From contig DSBO01000106.1 of NCBI GenBank assembly GCA_011046015.1, forward strand, positions 1 through 7,742: a stretch of DNA of 7,742 nucleotides. Reading direction: 5' to 3'. Both the position numbers and the translations under genes were made by a program. The notes beneath the pieces were generated by a model. The model made no database searches. It was not told the origin of the DNA and was given only the letters and a program-made list of their open reading frames with translations. How positions within the stretch are numbered: the first letter of the stretch is position 1; each line of letters starts with the position of its first letter. The DNA is from Thioalkalivibrio sp. Lineage in GTDB: Bacteria; Pseudomonadota; Gammaproteobacteria; SpSt-1174. Shown here piece after piece: positions 5,743 through 7,742 of this stretch.

Positions 5743-6269
5743 TGCCCACTGCACCGAAGGAACTGCCGGCCACGGCCGACGACCTGCGCATCGCCTGGCT
5801 GGCGGCACTGGCCGTGGCCATCCACGTGCTGGAGGCCGCCTTTCCCTCTCCGCTGCCAGGCGCCAAGCCCGGGCTCGCGAACGTCATCGTCATCATGACG
5901 CTGCTGCTGTACGGCTGGCGCGCGGCGCTGGCAGTGGCGGTACTGCGTGTCATTGCCGGCAGCCTGTTCCTCGGCACCTTCCTCTCGCCGACCTTCCTTC
6001 TGAGCCTCTCGGGCGCGGTGGCGGCGCTCTTGGCGATGGGGATCGTCTGGACCCTCGGTGGCCGCCAGCTCACAGCCATCGGCCTGAGCGTGGTGGCCTC
6101 GCTCGGCCACATGACCGGCCAGTTTTTCATCGCCTGGGCCCTGTTTATCCCGACCGACGCCATCTGGCGACTCTATCCCATTTTAATGAGCCTCAGCCTG
6201 ATCTTCGGGCTGGTTAGCGGTACAATTGCGCAGGCCATCATCCGCAAGCTCAAGACTCCGACCGCATGA
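5742..6269 (+). CDS. Gx transporter family / heptaprenyl diphosphate synthase component I family membrane protein (EetB-like)
   Basis: A 175-residue integral membrane protein with about five or six hydrophobic segments (roughly 17-34, 45-59, 60-76, 84-104, 111-134 and 143-166). The family signature PLPGAKPGLANV (37-48) is present, followed by YGWRAALAVAVLRVIAGSLFLG (57-78), SPTFLLSLSGAVAAL (82-96) and LGHMTGQFFIA (121-131). The family is often labelled heptaprenyl diphosphate synthase component I, but a membrane protein of this type lacks the Asp-rich prenyltransferase motifs, so that label should not be taken as function. The ATG at 5742 overlaps the preceding TGA by one base (TGATG); upstream in-frame extension would run through the NusG-II gene with an Arg-rich, implausible sequence. 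The stop overlaps the tonB start. A link to quinone/flavin electron transfer is inferred from the partner genes. Confidence 0.85.
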   Translation: MPTAPKELPATADDLRIAWLAALAVAIHVLEAAFPSPLPGAKPGLANVIVIMTLLLYGWRAALAVAVLRVIAGSLFLGTFLSPTFLLSLSGAVAALLAMGIVWTLGGRQLTAIGLSVVASLGHMTGQFFIAWALFIPTDAIWRLYPILMSLSLIFGLVSGTIAQAIIRKLKTPTA

Positions 6270-7147
6270 CCGCGTTCAGCCTGACCCCACATCTTTCGTC
6301 GAACGACCGTTTCGGCATCAGCCTGTTCGTGGCCGCCATCGCCCACGGGATCATCATCCTGGGCATCGCCTTCGGCGTGGACCTGGCGCCGGAACGCTAC
6401 GTACCGCCCTCGCTGGACGTCACCCTGGTACAGACCGAGACCCACGAGGCGCCAGACGATGCGAAGTTCATCGCCCAGGCCAACCAGCAGGCCAGCGGCA
6501 GCACCGACACCCCCGCGCGCCCGACCAGCCCCGTCACCTCCCTCGACCCGCGCCCGCACGACGGCACGGCGCCGATGCAGATCCAGGCCCAGTCGCCGGT
6601 ACAGCCCGAAAAGGAACAGGTCCAGGCGATGACGGTGCGCGAGTCCGAGTACCAGGTGCCGACGGAAGAGAAGACCCGGCAGGACCAGCCGGTACCGGAG
6701 GTCAGTGGCCGCGAGCTGGTCGACCGGAGTCTGGAAATCGCGCGCCTGGCGGCCGAGATCAGTGAACGCGAGCAGCGCTACGCCGAGCGCCCGCGTCGCC
6801 ACTACCTGTCCTTCTCCAGCGCCAAGAGCGTAATCGAGGCCGACTACTTCCGCGCCTTCAAGGAGAAGGTGGAACGCATCGGCAACCTCAACTACCCCGA
6901 CGAAGCGCTGCGCCGCCAGCTCAACGGGGAACTCATCCTGCACGTCACCGTCGACCGCGACGGCCGCGTGCTCGGCATCGAACTGGGCAAGTCCTCCGGC
7001 CACCAGGTGCTCGACGACGCGGCCAAGCGCATCGTGCGCCTCTCCGAGCCCTTCGCCCCCTTCGACCGCGAGATGCGCAAGGCCTACGACGAGCTGATCA
7101 TCACCCGCACCTGGAAGTTCGAGGTCGGCGGACTCACCACGCGCTGA
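6266..7147 (+). CDS. tonB: TonB family energy transducer (TonB3-like by position)
   Basis: Inner-membrane anchored protein that couples proton-motive force (through ExbB/ExbD, not in this window) to outer-membrane partners. The 293-residue product has a short cytoplasmic start, a single membrane helix (about 16-36) with a His at 27 as in TonB family anchors, and a Gln/Pro/charged periplasmic linker (about 60-147). A charged helical segment follows (about 148-176, ELVDRSLEIARLAAEISERE), then a TonB C-terminal domain (about 194-287) with NYPDEALRRQLNGELILHVTVD and GIELGKSSGHQVLDDAAKRI. The linker is less Pro-Lys-rich than in E. coli TonB. Start ATG overlaps the Gx stop (ATGA). P. aeruginosa tonB3 (PA0406) occupies the same place beside gshB and algH and is needed for twitching motility; a similar role here is inference. 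Confidence 0.92.
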   Translation: MTAFSLTPHLSSNDRFGISLFVAAIAHGIIILGIAFGVDLAPERYVPPSLDVTLVQTETHEAPDDAKFIAQANQQASGSTDTPARPTSPVTSLDPRPHDGTAPMQIQAQSPVQPEKEQVQAMTVRESEYQVPTEEKTRQDQPVPEVSGRELVDRSLEIARLAAEISEREQRYAERPRRHYLSFSSAKSVIEADYFRAFKEKVERIGNLNYPDEALRRQLNGELILHVTVDRDGRVLGIELGKSSGHQVLDDAAKRIVRLSEPFAPFDREMRKAYDELIITRTWKFEVGGLTTR

Positions 7148-7168
7148 GGCAAAGCAGTCCCGCCCGGG

Positions 7169-7197
7169 TTGCGAGCCCGCCGCCGGCACCCGATACT
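7169..7197 (+). promoter_or_regulatory. Candidate sigma-70 promoter for yqgE, possibly giving a leaderless mRNA
   Basis: TTGCGA (7169-7174) and GATACT (7192-7197) are exactly 17 nt apart and match the -35 and -10 consensus at 4/6 positions each. They lie in the only non-coding gap (7148-7203, 56 nt) of the plus-strand cluster. A start site 6-8 nt after the -10 would fall at about 7203-7205, on the ATG itself. No Shine-Dalgarno sequence is visible in front of that ATG. The remainder of the gap is GC-rich with a minor CGGG/CCCG inverted repeat and no T-run. Confidence 0.35.
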
Positions 7198-7203
7198 TGA
7201 CCC

Positions 7204-7742
7204 ATGGCTGCCCCCACCTACTTCACCAACCAGTTTCTCATCGCCATGCCCGCGCTGGCGGACCCGAACTTCTTTCGTTCGGTGACGCTCATCTGCGAGC
7301 ACAACGCCGACGGCGCGCTGGGCATCGTGATCAACCAGCCCACGGACATCCGCCTGGGCGAACTGCTGGATCACCTGGAGATCGCCACCGCGCGCGAGGA
7401 CATCGCCGCCCTGCCCGTCTACAGCGGTGGCCCGGTGGAAATGGAACGCGGATTCGTACTGCACCAGCCGGTGGGGACCTGGGAGGGCAGCCTGCAGATC
7501 ACCGACCAGCTGGCGCTCACCACCTCCAGCGACATCCTGCGCGCACTCGCCGAAGGCCGTGGTCCGGAACACGTGCTGGTGGCGCTGGGCTATGCCGGCT
7601 GGGGACCGGGCCAGCTCGAACAGGAGATGGCCGACAACGCCTGGCTGACCTCGCCGGCCAGCCTCGACATCCTGTTCGAGACGCCCGCCGACCAGCGCTG
7701 GCGCGCCGCCGCCCGACAACTCGGCATCGACCTCGACCTGCT
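7204..7742 (+). CDS. yqgE: YqgE/AlgH family protein (UPF0301), 3' end cut by window edge
   Basis: The frame is open from ATG at 7204 to the window end (179 complete codons plus two bases). Family members are about 185-190 residues, so only the last few residues are missing. Conserved landmarks are FLIAMPALADPNFFRSVTLICEHN (11-34), GALGIVINQP (37-46), VYSGGPVEMERGFVLH (72-87), ITDQLALTTSSDILRAL (99-115), VLVALGYAGWGPGQLEQEMADNAWL (124-148) and LDILFETPADQRWRAAARQLGID (154-176). It matches recalled E. coli YqgE throughout. The biochemical role is not established; P. aeruginosa AlgH was linked to alginate regulation. It lies 56 nt after tonB, as algH lies near tonB3 in Pseudomonas, where ruvX follows. 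There is no recognisable Shine-Dalgarno ahead of the start. Confidence 0.96.
   Translation, partial: MAAPTYFTNQFLIAMPALADPNFFRSVTLICEHNADGALGIVINQPTDIRLGELLDHLEIATAREDIAALPVYSGGPVEMERGFVLHQPVGTWEGSLQITDQLALTTSSDILRALAEGRGPEHVLVALGYAGWGPGQLEQEMADNAWLTSPASLDILFETPADQRWRAAARQLGIDLDL

Noticed and set aside
6221..6226. TACAAT -10-like hexamer near the end of the Gx gene as an internal tonB promoter
   Set aside because: No acceptable -35 element at 15-19 nt upstream; the tonB start overlaps the Gx stop, which favours coupling.
5742..6269. Reading the Gx protein as a true heptaprenyl diphosphate synthase subunit
   Set aside because: It is a multi-helix membrane protein with no Asp-rich prenyltransferase motifs; the database-style family name is not evidence of that activity.
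6173..7189. 338-codon minus-strand open frame antisense to tonB
   Set aside because: Composition typical of GC-rich antisense frames (Leu/Gly/Arg runs), no recognisable domain, and fully overlapped by a clear tonB.

Overview
The window is high-GC (mostly in the 60s percent in coding parts, with AT-rich pockets only between genes), densely packed and entirely chromosomal in character. PilG, GshB, PilJ and YqgE/AlgH all read like gammaproteobacterial proteins, and the overall order (pil-chp genes divergent from gshB, then tonB, then yqgE/algH) is the arrangement known from Pseudomonas aeruginosa (PA0411-PA0405). My inference is a gammaproteobacterium, perhaps of the Chromatiales/Ectothiorhodospiraceae type; the genus cannot be read from this sequence.

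Left half, minus strand: pilG, pilH, pilI and pilJ (pilJ runs off the left edge). These encode the two response regulators, a CheW-like adaptor and the methyl-accepting receptor of the Pil-Chp chemosensory pathway that controls type IV pilus extension/retraction and twitching motility. The rest of the pathway (pilK, chpA) would be expected just beyond position 1. A 240-bp AT-richer divergent intergenic region (3153-3392) separates this cluster from the right half and is the longest gene-free stretch.

Right half, plus strand: gshB (glutathione synthetase), apbE (lipoprotein FAD:protein FMN transferase), a 119-residue NusG-domain-II membrane-anchored protein, a Gx-family (heptaprenyl diphosphate synthase component I family) membrane protein, tonB, and yqgE/algH (cut by the right edge). 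The five genes from gshB to tonB are joined by 1- to 4-base stop/start overlaps at all four junctions, so they are almost certainly one translationally coupled operon. yqgE follows after 56 bp and may have its own promoter.

The notable feature is the apbE / NusG-II / Gx trio sitting exactly between gshB and tonB, which are adjacent in P. aeruginosa. ApbE attaches FMN to extracytoplasmic redox proteins, and NusG-II plus Gx proteins recur with ApbE in flavin-based extracytosolic electron-transfer loci (EetA/EetB-like). The trio is a plausible, poorly described envelope redox module wired into a glutathione/TonB/type IV pilus neighbourhood. No flavinylation target, quinone enzyme or Rnf/Nqr subunit is visible in this window, so the functional link is inference. 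No RNA genes, mobile elements, CRISPR arrays or convincing intrinsic terminators were found.
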